Part shown: one piece after another, positions 16,428 to 26,180 of the stretch
How the letters are laid out: each line of letters begins with the position of its first letter
Position numbering within the stretch: the stretch's first letter is position 1
Assembly: GCA_910589195.1 (NCBI GenBank)
Contig: CAJUTC010000032.1
Location: 1 to 41,995 of the forward strand
Origin: an uncultured Lachnospiraceae bacterium
Lineage (GTDB): Bacteria; Bacillota; Clostridia; Lachnospirales; Lachnospiraceae
Direction: 5' to 3'
DNA: 41,995 nucleotides
Notes under the pieces: generated by a model
The model's input: the letters and a program-made list of their open reading frames with translations, nothing else
The model's database searches: none
Told to the model about the DNA's origin: nothing
Position numbers and translations under genes: made by a program

Positions 16428-18362
16428 TTATGCCTCCGTTTTTTCCTTCAAATTAATTCCATGAAGCTTTACCAGCTCCTGGGCATCTTCTGTCATCTCC
16501 CCAAGGGTTGGAACGGATCCAATCACATTCTCTGCCAGCCAATCCATCGTAACGATTTCTTTGGGGCTTAATTTATAATTCCCGTTGCACCGGCAAACTC
16601 CATCCCGTGAATAAATGTCAAAATCAAATGGATGAAAACTTCCGGTTTGGATGGAATTCTTCAAAAAAGTAATCAGCCTGTTGGTTCCTCTTGGCAGGTT
16701 TTGGGAACAAATCACATCAATTACACCGGCTGACATTCCCCACCAGTAATTTACAGCCTGTTTTCCTTTCGTATCCAAACTTCCTTTTCCACTTTGGCGG
16801 ATTTGCTTTACGATCCGTTCATAAAACTTTCCCCAGTGCCAGATGGTACTTGCCAATGTGGTTAATGTGCCGTCGTCTTCCTTATGAAGAAGGCCGAACT
16901 CCCTGGCCGGAGATTTGGGAGTAATCATATCATCCGCTGAAATGTACGTGATGCCTTCCTGGGTAAGCTCCTCCAATCCGTTCCGATCCTTTACTGACTT
17001 CCATTTTAAGTGAACGGATGCTCTTGGATTAATCATCCTGGCTCCGATGGCAAAAGCATTCACATTTGCCAGTGATCCATAAATCGGATAGTCGGCAATA
17101 TATCCCAGATTATCATTAGTAGCCATCGCTGCCCCAATGGATCCTAAAAGAAATTTGGCTTCATACATCCTTCCATAGTAGGTTCTGACAGAAGAGAAGG
17201 AAGTATTCACATTGCAGTTTAAAATTTTTACGTTGGGATTTTCCACAGCCGCTTTTACACTTGCCTGGATCATTCTGGGCGTGGTGGTAAAAATCAAATG
17301 GCTCCCGGCTTCAATGGCCAGTTGAATTGCCTGTTCCACCTGCACGTCCGTATCTGCTTCGTTAAAAAAGTAGGTTTCAACTTCACCTGGAAACGCTTCT
17401 TCCAGATAAAGCCGTCCTAGCTCATGGCCATAAGTCCAGCTTGAGGTTTCCGGAGTCTTTTCATAGATAAAGGAGATTTTCATATGCTCCTCGCCTCCGG
17501 AAGGCAGCAGGATTCCTCTCAGACCTTTAGACGGCTGGCGCACCTCCTCTGGCTGTTCTACCAGGGCGATGTCGCCTCCCTTTCCTTTCAGAACCAGTTC
17601 CGGCCAAATCTTATCCAAATCCTTTTGAATCTGCCCTTCCGTCCGCTGCTTGATCTCTTCATATCCATAAATTTCCGCATAGATCAAAAAAGCATCGGAG
17701 CAAGTGAGGCCGATCTTATTTCCGCCCTGTTTATCGAAAATTTTGGAAAATCGCTCATAAACCGCCTTAAAGTAGGAGCGCACATCATCATCCCATACTT
17801 CCTCTGGATCCATTCCCATTACTTTTAAAAGGCGTTTGTAGCTTCCTTCCTGGCTGAACCACACATCACAATTGAAAGACACCTGATAAAAGTCCAGAAA
17901 TTCATAGTACAGCTTATTTTCTTTCTCTTCACTTCGCCTGGGAAGCAGGCGGGTTACCATCCCTGGAATACTGAAAGCCCCGACATATTTTAAAACGCTG
18001 ACTCGCTTATTGCCTTCCTGGACGTAATACTTATTCATAAATTCGTAGACCAGAATGGGATCGTGGATGCCTTCCTCCATCTGGGCATCATAAAGCGATG
18101 CCCATTTTGCCCCAAATTCCGTCTTTTCTGCAAGAAGCGGCATAAAATTGCTGGCAAAGGCATTTGTCCTTCCTTTTGTTTTTGTTCCGATGACGCGGCT
18201 TAGCGGAATGTCCACTAAGCCTAAATTTACCTCAGAAACAATATCTGTGTAAGAAAGGATATCATCCAGCACCGGCAAATAGGGGTAAGAACCCTTTGCC
18301 AGAGATTGCTGATACTGCTTTCTTCCGGATTTTAACGCTCGGCTGTAATCATATAATGCCAC
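16428..18362 (-). CDS. Cytoplasmic ParB-like/BMP (PnrA-type) ligand-binding fusion protein
   Basis: The 644-residue protein has two parts. Residues 1-290 include IPLSRVIGTKTKGRT and YYVQEGNKRVSVLKYVG, resembling the ParB/sulfiredoxin fold (the VxEGNxRVxxLK pattern). From about 293 (MKISFIYEK) to about 600 it is a BMP-family domain, the periplasmic-binding-like fold that binds nucleosides in PnrA/Med proteins: TTTPRMIQASV, LLGSIGAAMATN and IYGSLANVNAFAIGARMI. There is no signal peptide, lipobox or membrane segment, so it is not a normal ABC-transporter binding protein. A cytoplasmic sensor of a nucleoside-like ligand is plausible (inference). It follows a lipoprotein gene and precedes the phosphoesterase by 10 bases. 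Confidence 0.8.
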   Translation of the reverse strand: MALYDYSRALKSGRKQYQQSLAKGSYPYLPVLDDILSYTDIVSEVNLGLVDIPLSRVIGTKTKGRTNAFASNFMPLLAEKTEFGAKWASLYDAQMEEGIHDPILVYEFMNKYYVQEGNKRVSVLKYVGAFSIPGMVTRLLPRRSEEKENKLYYEFLDFYQVSFNCDVWFSQEGSYKRLLKVMGMDPEEVWDDDVRSYFKAVYERFSKIFDKQGGNKIGLTCSDAFLIYAEIYGYEEIKQRTEGQIQKDLDKIWPELVLKGKGGDIALVEQPEEVRQPSKGLRGILLPSGGEEHMKISFIYEKTPETSSWTYGHELGRLYLEEAFPGEVETYFFNEADTDVQVEQAIQLAIEAGSHLIFTTTPRMIQASVKAAVENPNVKILNCNVNTSFSSVRTYYGRMYEAKFLLGSIGAAMATNDNLGYIADYPIYGSLANVNAFAIGARMINPRASVHLKWKSVKDRNGLEELTQEGITYISADDMITPKSPAREFGLLHKEDDGTLTTLASTIWHWGKFYERIVKQIRQSGKGSLDTKGKQAVNYWWGMSAGVIDVICSQNLPRGTNRLITFLKNSIQTGSFHPFDFDIYSRDGVCRCNGNYKLSPKEIVTMDWLAENVIGSVPTLGEMTEDAQELVKLHGINLKEKTEA

Positions 18363-18410
18363 TGGTATTTCCTCCTCTATTTTTCAGGAATATTGGTCTT
18401 AATCCAGATT

Positions 18411-18992
18411 TTAATTTTTGCTGATCAGTGCCATACATAATTCCAAAATCCCATCGTCTTCTACTGGCTCTGCTGTATATAAAGTATATTTTGCCCCGCC
18501 CTTTGCCCAACTAGCCAGGCGGCCACCGCTGACTGTTGTTTTCACAATTAAATCTTCATCTGCACCGCAATCGGAAATTGCCACCTCTTCCGGTTCAAAT
18601 TCCTCAAAAATGCCGGAAAACTCTTCTGCATGGGTCGCTCCCCGATAAGAATAGCGATGTCCATCCAGTTCAAAAAATACTTCCCCGATTTCTCCGCTGA
18701 TGGAGATATATTGTACATCAGAAGCGTCTTCCGGAACTTCCATATGTAATCCAAGTGCTTCTAATTCTTCTGGCCCGTCCAGTTCTTCAAATGGGTTTGG
18801 AATTTCCTCTTCACCAGGCGCTTGGGTTGCGTTTTCATCTTCTTTCGTATCCTGTCCTCCTGTTTCCCCTTGGCTGCTTTCTACCGCCTGGGTCGTTCCG
18901 GTTTCATTTTCTTTCGAATCCCCTCCTTGCTTACAACTGGTTATACTGATGGCTAATACTCCAACTGCTGCTAAAATCATCCATTTTTTCAT
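18411..18992 (-). CDS. Secreted lipoprotein of unknown function
   Basis: This 193-residue lipoprotein has a clear type II signal: a basic start (MKK), a hydrophobic core, and ITSC with the lipidated Cys at position 20. A low-complexity acidic, Gln/Thr/Glu-rich linker (about 21-75) precedes a folded region with VQYISISGEIGEVFFELDGH and YRGATHAEEFSGI. I do not recognise that domain. The start at 18992 has GGAGAGG 7 bases upstream; the frame is open further upstream without a signal sequence. It lies between the CLC gene and the ParB/BMP gene on the same strand, so it may share their transcript. Confidence 0.8.
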   Translation of the reverse strand: MKKWMILAAVGVLAISITSCKQGGDSKENETGTTQAVESSQGETGGQDTKEDENATQAPGEEEIPNPFEELDGPEELEALGLHMEVPEDASDVQYISISGEIGEVFFELDGHRYSYRGATHAEEFSGIFEEFEPEEVAISDCGADEDLIVKTTVSGGRLASWAKGGAKYTLYTAEPVEDDGILELCMALISKN

Positions 18993-19066
18993 AATAATCC
19001 TCTCCTCTGCGATCTTACTATTTATTGTTCCAGATAAGCTATCCGCTCTCTGTAGCAATCGGTTTA

Positions 19067-20353
19067 TTATTTATTAGAGCTCCGGTCGATAAACTCGTTT
19101 TTCGTCTTAGAATAGGCAAACTTCTGGCTGCTGTAAAGTCCATAGTACCCGGATAACGTAAAGGTTACGCTAATAATAATGGCAAAAAACCAAAGGCCAT
19201 GACCGCCAAATAATTCCAAGGCAATAATCATGGTTGAAATCGGGCAATTGGTAACTCCCACAAACAGCGCAACCATTCCGCAGGCAGCAGAAAATGAAGG
19301 GGAAATTCCCATTACATGCCCAACCATACAGCCAAAAGTGGATCCGATACATAAGGTGGGAACAATTTCGCCACCCTTAAATCCGGCTCCTAACGCAACG
19401 GCTGTAAACAATGCTTTCATTAAAAATGCTTCATACCGAACATGGCCTTCCATGGCCTCTTCAATGAGCTGCAGGCCTCCGCCATTGTAATCCTGGGTGC
19501 CTGACAGCAATGTAAGGGCAATAAAAATCCCGCTGGCAGCCAAAATACGAATATATGGATTTTCAAACCGTTTCCGGTACATCCTTTCTGACTGATGGAG
19601 CATCATGCAAAAGCCAATGCTTACAAATGCACACATAATTCCCAAAAGCACCACATATGCGGCCCCCAGTAAATCGAAATTCGGCATTCCTACTATCTGG
19701 TAGCTTTCAGCCTCAATTCCTATCATGCTGGAAATCCCCGCCCCTAAAAATGCGGCAAACAGGCAGGGAACCAACGCGGCATAGTACATTACGCCTACAC
19801 GGACTACTTCCATAGAAAAAATCCCTGCCGCAACCGGAGTGCCAAACAAGGCACCAAATACAGCACTCATTCCGCACATCACCGCTATTTTCCGGTCTTT
19901 ATCATCCAAACGAATCAAATGTCCGGCAAAATTGCCGATGCTGCCTCCTAGCTGAAGGGCCGCCCCTTCTCTTCCAGAAGAGCCGCCTACAAAATGCGTC
20001 AGGATCGTGGAAACAAAAATCAGCGGGCCTGTAGCAAAGCTCACTTCTTTATCCGAAGAAATTGCCTCAATTACCATATTGGTTCCCTTATTTTTCTCTT
20101 CATGGAACGCATGGTAAAGACCGACAATCACCAATCCTGCAATGGGCATGAAATACAAGGTCCAATTATGCCCCTGACGGAAAGCGGTAGCCCAAATCAC
20201 ACATTTCGCAAAACAGCCGCCAATTACTCCGCCTACGCATCCAATCATGCAGGATATGATAATCCATTTTAAAAAATAGTGTACGTTCTGTTCAAAAGGC
20301 TTTCTTAATTGGTAAAGCCCCATATCCATCCCCGCCTTTTTCTGTGTATTCAC
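19067..20353 (-). CDS. CLC-family anion transporter, probable fluoride-type (CLC-F)
   Basis: This 428-residue membrane protein has about ten or more hydrophobic segments. GGSSGREGAALQLGGSIGN carries the gating Glu of the CLC family (GREG). The usual GSGIP loop is replaced by GTNMVIEAI, and the second-half motif reads GAGFKGGEIVPTLCIG instead of GGxFxP. Those replacements, especially Met in the first loop and GGE-x-xP in the second, are what I associate with the fluoride/proton antiporting branch (eriC-F), so fluoride export is more likely than chloride exchange. The annotated start is a GTG; an ATG 11 codons later (20320) follows GGCGGGG and is an alternative. It starts 8 bases after the threonine ammonia-lyase gene. 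No fluoride riboswitch precedes it. Confidence 0.85.
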   Translation of the reverse strand: MNTQKKAGMDMGLYQLRKPFEQNVHYFLKWIIISCMIGCVGGVIGGCFAKCVIWATAFRQGHNWTLYFMPIAGLVIVGLYHAFHEEKNKGTNMVIEAISSDKEVSFATGPLIFVSTILTHFVGGSSGREGAALQLGGSIGNFAGHLIRLDDKDRKIAVMCGMSAVFGALFGTPVAAGIFSMEVVRVGVMYYAALVPCLFAAFLGAGISSMIGIEAESYQIVGMPNFDLLGAAYVVLLGIMCAFVSIGFCMMLHQSERMYRKRFENPYIRILAASGIFIALTLLSGTQDYNGGGLQLIEEAMEGHVRYEAFLMKALFTAVALGAGFKGGEIVPTLCIGSTFGCMVGHVMGISPSFSAACGMVALFVGVTNCPISTMIIALELFGGHGLWFFAIIISVTFTLSGYYGLYSSQKFAYSKTKNEFIDRSSNK

Positions 20354-20361
20354 AATATGTC

Positions 20362-21591
20362 TTATTCGCTGTAAATCCCTTTTGATTTCACCAGCTTAGG
20401 GCGGTATCCACCGTCATTTAACGCTGCCACAATTCCATTCTTATGTTCTGTGCCAAAGGCTTCCATGGTAATCCTAAGCTCTACCGCGGCGTTCCGGTTA
20501 ATGCTGATAAACTGGTTATGCTCCAGCTTAATTACATTTGCCTGCTCCCTGGCAAGAAGCGCCGATACAGCAGCTAACTGGCCTGGCTTATCCGGCAAAA
20601 GCACGGATACGGTAAAGATCCGATCACGCTGGATCAAACCATGCTGAATAACAGAGGCCATGGTAATCACATCCATATTTCCGCCGCTTAAAATCGATAC
20701 AATCTTCTTCTTTTCCACATTCATATGGCGGAGGGCGGCCACAGCCAGAAGACCAGAATTTTCCACTATCATTTTATGGTTCTCCACCATATCAAGAAAC
20801 GCTACAATTAATTCCGAATCCTCAACGGTTATAATATCATCCACATTTTCCTGGATATAAGGGAACAGCTTTTCTCCCGGACGCTTTACTGCTGTGCCGT
20901 CTGCAATGGTAACAACTTCCGGCAGGGAAACCACTTCCCCGGCCTTTAAAGAGGCTTTCATACAAGCAGCCCCTGCTGGTTCTACGCCGATTACTTTAAT
21001 CTTTGGGTTGAGAAGCTTTGCAAGTGTTGCTACGCCTGTGCACAAACCGCCTCCGCCTATTGGCACCAAAATATAATCTACAGTAGGAAGTTCTTTGATA
21101 ATTTCCATGGCAATGGTTCCCTGTCCGGTAGCTACCTCCAGATCATCAAATGGATGAATAAAGGTATGTCCCTTTTCCTGAGCCAGGTTTATGGCGTATG
21201 CACAGGACTCGTCAAATACATCTCCTTCCATCAAAACTTCTGCGCCGTAATTTTTCGTCCGGTTGACCTTAATTAACGGTGTAGTAGTAGGCATTACTAC
21301 CGTAGCCTGCACCCCTGCCAGTTTCGCCGCATAAGCCACGCCTTGGGCATGGTTTCCGGCAGATGCCGTAATCAGGCCTTTTTTCTTTTCTTCCTCTGTC
21401 AGCGTACTGATTTTGTAATATGCCCCCCGTACTTTATATGCGCCGGTATACTGCATATTCTCCGGCTTAAAATACACTTTATTCTTGGTAAGCGCTGAAT
21501 AGTACTCGCTGTACACCAATTTTGTTTCCTGAATCACATTTCCTACTGCTTCGCTAGCTTCCTCAAACTTTTCCAGTGATAACTTGTCCAT
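20362..21591 (-). CDS. ilvA: Threonine ammonia-lyase with C-terminal ACT domain
   Basis: This PLP enzyme deaminates L-threonine to 2-oxobutanoate, the first step towards isoleucine or propionate-type fermentation. Its 409 residues contain GAYKVRGAYYK with the PLP-binding Lys53, SAGNHAQG and the phosphate-binding loop IGGGGLCTG (about 177-185). A C-terminal ACT domain (about 330-405, TVSVLLPDKPGQLA) is present. The single, short ACT domain fits the approximately 400-residue clostridial/TdcB-like type rather than the long two-ACT biosynthetic IlvA, so catabolic (tdcB-like) use is possible. AGGAGG precedes the ATG. It sits between ftsY (12-base gap) and the CLC gene (8 bases), apparently in the same operon. 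Confidence 0.93.
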   Translation of the reverse strand: MDKLSLEKFEEASEAVGNVIQETKLVYSEYYSALTKNKVYFKPENMQYTGAYKVRGAYYKISTLTEEEKKKGLITASAGNHAQGVAYAAKLAGVQATVVMPTTTPLIKVNRTKNYGAEVLMEGDVFDESCAYAINLAQEKGHTFIHPFDDLEVATGQGTIAMEIIKELPTVDYILVPIGGGGLCTGVATLAKLLNPKIKVIGVEPAGAACMKASLKAGEVVSLPEVVTIADGTAVKRPGEKLFPYIQENVDDIITVEDSELIVAFLDMVENHKMIVENSGLLAVAALRHMNVEKKKIVSILSGGNMDVITMASVIQHGLIQRDRIFTVSVLLPDKPGQLAAVSALLAREQANVIKLEHNQFISINRNAAVELRITMEAFGTEHKNGIVAALNDGGYRPKLVKSKGIYSE

Positions 21592-21603
21592 CTTTTTGTC
21601 CTC

Positions 21604-22533
21604 CTACTTTACCTGAAACAATGCGTTAATAAAATCATCGGCATTAAATTTCTGTAAATCATCAATTTTCTCCCCAATTCCCACATATTTCACCGGAATC
21701 CCCAGCTCCGACTGAATTGCTACCGCAATCCCTCCTTTCGCCGTGCCATCTAATTTAGTCAGGATAATCCCCGTAATTTCTGCCACCTCCATAAATTGAC
21801 GGGCCTGAACCATAGCGTTCTGCCCAGTAGTCCCATCCAGCACCACCAGCGTTTCCCGATAAGCGCCCGGATATTCCTTATCAATAATCCGGTTAATCTT
21901 TTTCAGCTCTTCCATGAGATTCTTCTTATTATGAAGCCGGCCTGCGGTATCACAGATTAAAACATCAGCCCTCCGGGATTTGGCTGCTGCTACTGCATCA
22001 TAAATTACAGCCGCTGGATCTGAGCCTTCCTGCTGGGCAATAATTTCTACTCCCGCACGGTTAGACCACTCTGTCAACTGTTCAATGGCGGCCGCGCGAA
22101 AGGTATCGGCAGCAGCCAGGACTACTTTTTTTCCCTGTTCCTTTAGCTGTCCTGCCAGCTTTCCTACAGAAGTCGTTTTCCCCACACCGTTAACGCCGAT
22201 CACTAATACCACCGATGTTTGGTGCTCAAACTCATACGCATTTTCCCCAAGGTTCATCTGATCCTTCATACTTTGGATCAGCACTTCCTTGCATTGGGAG
22301 GGTTCCTTAATATGCTGCTCCTTTACCTTCTGGCGCAAATCCTCTACAATCGCCATGGTGGTTTGTATTCCAATATCCCCCATAATCAGGGTTTCTTCGA
22401 TCTCTTCGTAAAAATCGTCGTCAATTGCGGAAAACCCGCTGAAAATCGAATCAATTCCAGAAACAATATTATCCCTGGTTTTGGTAAGCCCTTCTACCAG
22501 CCTTCCAAAAAAGCCTTTTTTCCCTTCACCCAT
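21604..22533 (-). CDS. ftsY: Signal recognition particle receptor FtsY
   Basis: The SRP receptor GTPase docks ribosome-nascent chain complexes carrying Ffh/SRP at the membrane. This 309-residue copy has the short acidic/basic N-terminus of Gram-positive FtsY, a four-helix N domain (about 10-95) and the G domain: GVNGVGKTTSVGKLA (P-loop, about 114), DTAGRL, TKLDGTAKGG and the closing GxGEKIDDLQ. AAAGGAGA precedes the ATG. It follows smc by about 45 bases, the normal rnc-smc-ftsY order of Bacillota. Confidence 0.97.
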   Translation of the reverse strand: MGEGKKGFFGRLVEGLTKTRDNIVSGIDSIFSGFSAIDDDFYEEIEETLIMGDIGIQTTMAIVEDLRQKVKEQHIKEPSQCKEVLIQSMKDQMNLGENAYEFEHQTSVVLVIGVNGVGKTTSVGKLAGQLKEQGKKVVLAAADTFRAAAIEQLTEWSNRAGVEIIAQQEGSDPAAVIYDAVAAAKSRRADVLICDTAGRLHNKKNLMEELKKINRIIDKEYPGAYRETLVVLDGTTGQNAMVQARQFMEVAEITGIILTKLDGTAKGGIAVAIQSELGIPVKYVGIGEKIDDLQKFNADDFINALFQVK

Positions 22534-22578
22534 ATCTGGCTGCTTCTCCTTTCAAATTAAATATCGGGGTTTTCTTTG

Positions 22579-25500
22579 CTACTGTTCCAAATCTGCCTCA
22601 ATCAAACTTACGGATACTAATGTAGATACCCCTTTTTCCTGCATCGTGATTCCATACAAACGGTCGGAAGCTACCATTGTACCTCTTCTGTGTGTAATTA
22701 CAATAAACTGGGTATTTTTTGTAAGTTTGTGAAGGTATCCCGCAAACCGATCCACATTGGAATCATCCAAAGCCGCCTCAATCTCATCTAAAAGACAGAA
22801 AGGTGACGGTTTCAGATTTTGAATGGCAAACAGCAGGGCAATGGCTGTCAAGGCCTTTTCCCCTCCGGATAGCTGCATCATATTCTGCAGTTTCTTTCCT
22901 GGCGGCTGCGAAATAATCTGGATTCCAGCCTCTAAAATATCCTCATCTTCCATCAGCTCTAATGTTCCCTGCCCGCCTCCGAACAGCTCTTTAAATACCT
23001 TATCAAACTCCTGCCGGATCTGTTCAAACTGTTCTTCAAACTGTTTCCGCATTCCAATATCCAGCTCTTCAATAATCTTTAACAGGGCATCCTCTGCCTG
23101 CACCAAATCATCATGCTGGTTTTTTAAAAATTCATACCGCTCCGCAATTTCCTTATAATCCTCAATGGCATTTACATTAACATTGCCCAATGCTTTGATA
23201 GAAGCTTTCAGCGCTTCGCTTTGCCTTCTGATTTCAGGAAGGGAGGTTAAATCCGGATTTTTCAGTTTTTCTGCTGTACTGTAGGTCAGTTCATACTCAC
23301 TCCACATATAGTTTACCTGATGTTCCAGCTTTTCGTCCAGCTTTTCTTTCTGATTTTGCAGACGGAATAAATCCTTATCCAATGCCCCAAGCCGCTGGCT
23401 AATCTCTTCCCGCCTGTCAAACAAAGCTTTTTGCTCCTGCCCTTTTTCATCCTTTAAACGGGTTTCCTGCGCTATCTGGCCAGAAATCAGATCCATCCGA
23501 TTTTCTGACTGGGAAATCGCGTTTTTCATCTGCTCGATTTCCTGCTGCTTTTTTTGAATAGCAAAGTCGGAATTTCCCTGTCCCTGGTTCAGCCCCTCCA
23601 TTTCTTCCTTCAGTTTGCGGATTTCCTCATGAATTCGGCGCACATTTTCCTGAACAAACGTTACCTGCTGCTGGTAATTGGCCGTTTCAAGTTGGACTGC
23701 TGACAAGTCTTTGGCAAACTGCTCCCTGCTGTGTTTCTTTTCCTCTAGTGTTCCCTGTAGTTCCTCAATACTTTGGTTAATACGGCCATTCTGCCCTTCT
23801 AGCGACGCAACCGTTTCTAAAAGCTGGCTCTGGTTCGTTTTTAATTCCCTGGCCTGTTCTTCTAGCAGCCCATGCTCCCGTACCAAATCGATGGATGATT
23901 CCTGAATCTCTGCTTTTCTGTTTTCCGCCTGGCGGATATTCATCATCACAGTATTCTGTCGTAAGCTCAGTTCCTGTTGATTTGCCTTTACTTGTTCGAT
24001 TTGCTGGCGCAGACTGGAAAGCGCTGCTTCTGTCTTTCTAAGTTCTTTCTCAAATCCTTCTGAAATCTTTAATATCTTTTCGCATTTCTGTTCCAGTTCC
24101 TCTATTTCCCGTTTTCTTCCTAGCAGGTTGCTGCTGTTTTTAAAGGCACCGCCTGTCATGGAGCCTCCCGGGCTAAGAAGCTCTCCATCCAAAGTTACTA
24201 TCCGTAAGCTGTATTGAAATTTCTTAGCCAAGGCAATTCCATAATCGATTTGATCCACCACAACAACCCGTCCCAGTAAATGCTGGATCAAACCTTTATA
24301 AATGGGGTTTGTTTCCACCAGTTGATCCGCTAATCCCAAAACTCCAGGTTCCAAAAGAGCTTTTTCCTGGTGAAATCCTCCTCTTTTATTCATACTGGTA
24401 AGAGGAAGGAAAGTTGCCCTGCCATACTTATTCTTCTTTAAATATTCTATCAATTGTTTCGCAGTTTCTTCTGAATCTGTTACAATATTTTGAATGCTCC
24501 CGCCTAACGCTGTTTCAATGGCAATTTCATATTTTTTTTCAGTCGAAATCAAATCTGCCACCACTCCGTGGATTCCCCGGATCCGATCCCTCACATCCAT
24601 TACACGGCGAATACTATTTCCATAGCCTTCATACCGTTCCGCAAGATTTTGTAACGACTCTAAGCGAGAATAGCAGGACTGGTATTCCTGATGCTTTTCA
24701 TTTAAGTTCCGGCTAATCCGGCGAACCTCTCCCTCTGTTTGCAAAACCTGTTCTTCCAAATCTGTTTGTGAAAGGGAACACGCTTCTTTTTGGCGGTTAA
24801 TATCCGCAAGCCTTTCCTGCTCTTCTTTTAGCTGTTCTTCCTGTATGGACTCATCGCTTTTTATTTTTAACAGCTTCTGGCTGATTTCACTGCGGCGCAC
24901 ATTTACCTGTTCTAGCATGGTTTCGTACCGCTGCTGTTTCGCTGTTACGGCTGCCCGCTCATTTAACGTGTCAATAATCTGGCTTTTAAACGTTTCTATC
25001 TGATGTTCCAAATCTTCAATGGAAACATCTATATCCATTAAGGTGATTTCCGCATTTTTCTGCCGTTCAAAAACGGCATCTACTTTTCCAGAAAGCTCCT
25101 TTTTCTCCTGATCATATTCCTGCAGCTTTTCCTGGCGATCCCCCATTTCCCCTTCAATTGCTTCTTTCCGGTGTTTCAGATGCTCCGCATTCATCCGCTC
25201 AGTATTAATCTGCTCATTTAACACATTAATCCGGCCTTCAAAGCTGCCCTTTTTCATATTCTCCTGATTCAGTAGCTGACGGCTTTGGGATAGTTTTTCG
25301 TCCAACCGGGTAATTTCTTCTGCCAGCCGGTCATAATCCTGCCGGATTTGTTCTGCCTGAACCTTTGTATCTTCCAAATCGCCGGAAACAACTAATTCAC
25401 GCCCCGAAAGCTCCCGAATCTGTTCTTTGATGCCAAAGCTTTCGATTAAAAACCCATTGACATCATAAACCTTCAGTTCTTCTTTTAATTGCAGATAGCG

Positions 25501-26139
25501 CTTGGCTGTTTCTGCTTGACGTTCCAACGGCCCTACCTGCTTTTCCAGCTCTGATAAAATATCCTTTACCCGAACAAGATTTTGCTTCTCATCCTCCAGC
25601 TTTTTCTGGGCAATCACTTTCCGCCGTTTAAATTTTACGATTCCAGCCGCCTCATCAAACAGCTCCCGGCGCTCCTCTGGCTTACCGCTTAAAATTTTGT
25701 CAATCTGCCCCTGTCCAATAATGGAATAGCCCTCTTTTCCGATACCCGTATCATAAAACAGCTCATTAACATCTTTTAAACGACAGGTACTGCCATTAAT
25801 TTTGTATTCGCTTTCTCCAGAACGGTAAAGACGTCTGGAAATCGTCACCTGTTCATAGTCAATCGCTAGCTGGTGATCGGAGTTATCCAGGGTAATGGCC
25901 ACATAGGCAAAGCCTTGGGCTTTCCTAAGCTCCGTTCCGGCAAAAATTACATCCTGCATACTGCCGCCCCGAAGCTGCTTTACCCGCTGTTCTCCCAGCA
26001 CCCAGCGGACCGCGTCCGCTACATTGCTTTTTCCGCTTCCGTTTGGCCCGACAATTCCGGTTATTCCATTATGGAATTCAAAGACAAGCTTGTTGGCAAA
26101 GGACTTAAATCCCTGAATCTCGATACTTTTTAAATACAT
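22579..26139 (-). CDS. smc: Chromosome segregation/condensin ATPase SMC
   Basis: SMC is the ATPase of the bacterial condensin that compacts and resolves the chromosome with ScpA and ScpB. This full-length protein (1186 residues) has the Walker A loop GPNGSGKSN (31-39) and a Q-loop region. Two long antiparallel coiled coils (about 170-500 and 680-1010) flank a hinge (about 510-660, with GRATFLPL and GGSMTGGAFK). At the C-terminal head are the signature LSGGEKALTAIALLFAIQ and Walker B CLLDEIEAALDD. It sits between rnc and ftsY as in most Bacillota. Confidence 0.98.
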   Translation of the reverse strand: MYLKSIEIQGFKSFANKLVFEFHNGITGIVGPNGSGKSNVADAVRWVLGEQRVKQLRGGSMQDVIFAGTELRKAQGFAYVAITLDNSDHQLAIDYEQVTISRRLYRSGESEYKINGSTCRLKDVNELFYDTGIGKEGYSIIGQGQIDKILSGKPEERRELFDEAAGIVKFKRRKVIAQKKLEDEKQNLVRVKDILSELEKQVGPLERQAETAKRYLQLKEELKVYDVNGFLIESFGIKEQIRELSGRELVVSGDLEDTKVQAEQIRQDYDRLAEEITRLDEKLSQSRQLLNQENMKKGSFEGRINVLNEQINTERMNAEHLKHRKEAIEGEMGDRQEKLQEYDQEKKELSGKVDAVFERQKNAEITLMDIDVSIEDLEHQIETFKSQIIDTLNERAAVTAKQQRYETMLEQVNVRRSEISQKLLKIKSDESIQEEQLKEEQERLADINRQKEACSLSQTDLEEQVLQTEGEVRRISRNLNEKHQEYQSCYSRLESLQNLAERYEGYGNSIRRVMDVRDRIRGIHGVVADLISTEKKYEIAIETALGGSIQNIVTDSEETAKQLIEYLKKNKYGRATFLPLTSMNKRGGFHQEKALLEPGVLGLADQLVETNPIYKGLIQHLLGRVVVVDQIDYGIALAKKFQYSLRIVTLDGELLSPGGSMTGGAFKNSSNLLGRKREIEELEQKCEKILKISEGFEKELRKTEAALSSLRQQIEQVKANQQELSLRQNTVMMNIRQAENRKAEIQESSIDLVREHGLLEEQARELKTNQSQLLETVASLEGQNGRINQSIEELQGTLEEKKHSREQFAKDLSAVQLETANYQQQVTFVQENVRRIHEEIRKLKEEMEGLNQGQGNSDFAIQKKQQEIEQMKNAISQSENRMDLISGQIAQETRLKDEKGQEQKALFDRREEISQRLGALDKDLFRLQNQKEKLDEKLEHQVNYMWSEYELTYSTAEKLKNPDLTSLPEIRRQSEALKASIKALGNVNVNAIEDYKEIAERYEFLKNQHDDLVQAEDALLKIIEELDIGMRKQFEEQFEQIRQEFDKVFKELFGGGQGTLELMEDEDILEAGIQIISQPPGKKLQNMMQLSGGEKALTAIALLFAIQNLKPSPFCLLDEIEAALDDSNVDRFAGYLHKLTKNTQFIVITHRRGTMVASDRLYGITMQEKGVSTLVSVSLIEADLEQ

Positions 26140-26180
26140 ATTCTGTAATCTTCCCTCGTCTTCCGTCTTTTACAGCCTTT

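Noticed and set aside
18700..19077. Plus-strand Ser-rich frame antisense to the lipoprotein gene
   Set aside because: It is a mirror of the lipoprotein's acidic low-complexity region. The minus-strand reading has a signal peptide, lipobox and ribosome site.
20354..20361. Possible fluoride riboswitch before the CLC gene
   Set aside because: Only 8 bases separate the CLC start from the upstream stop, so there is no room for an aptamer.
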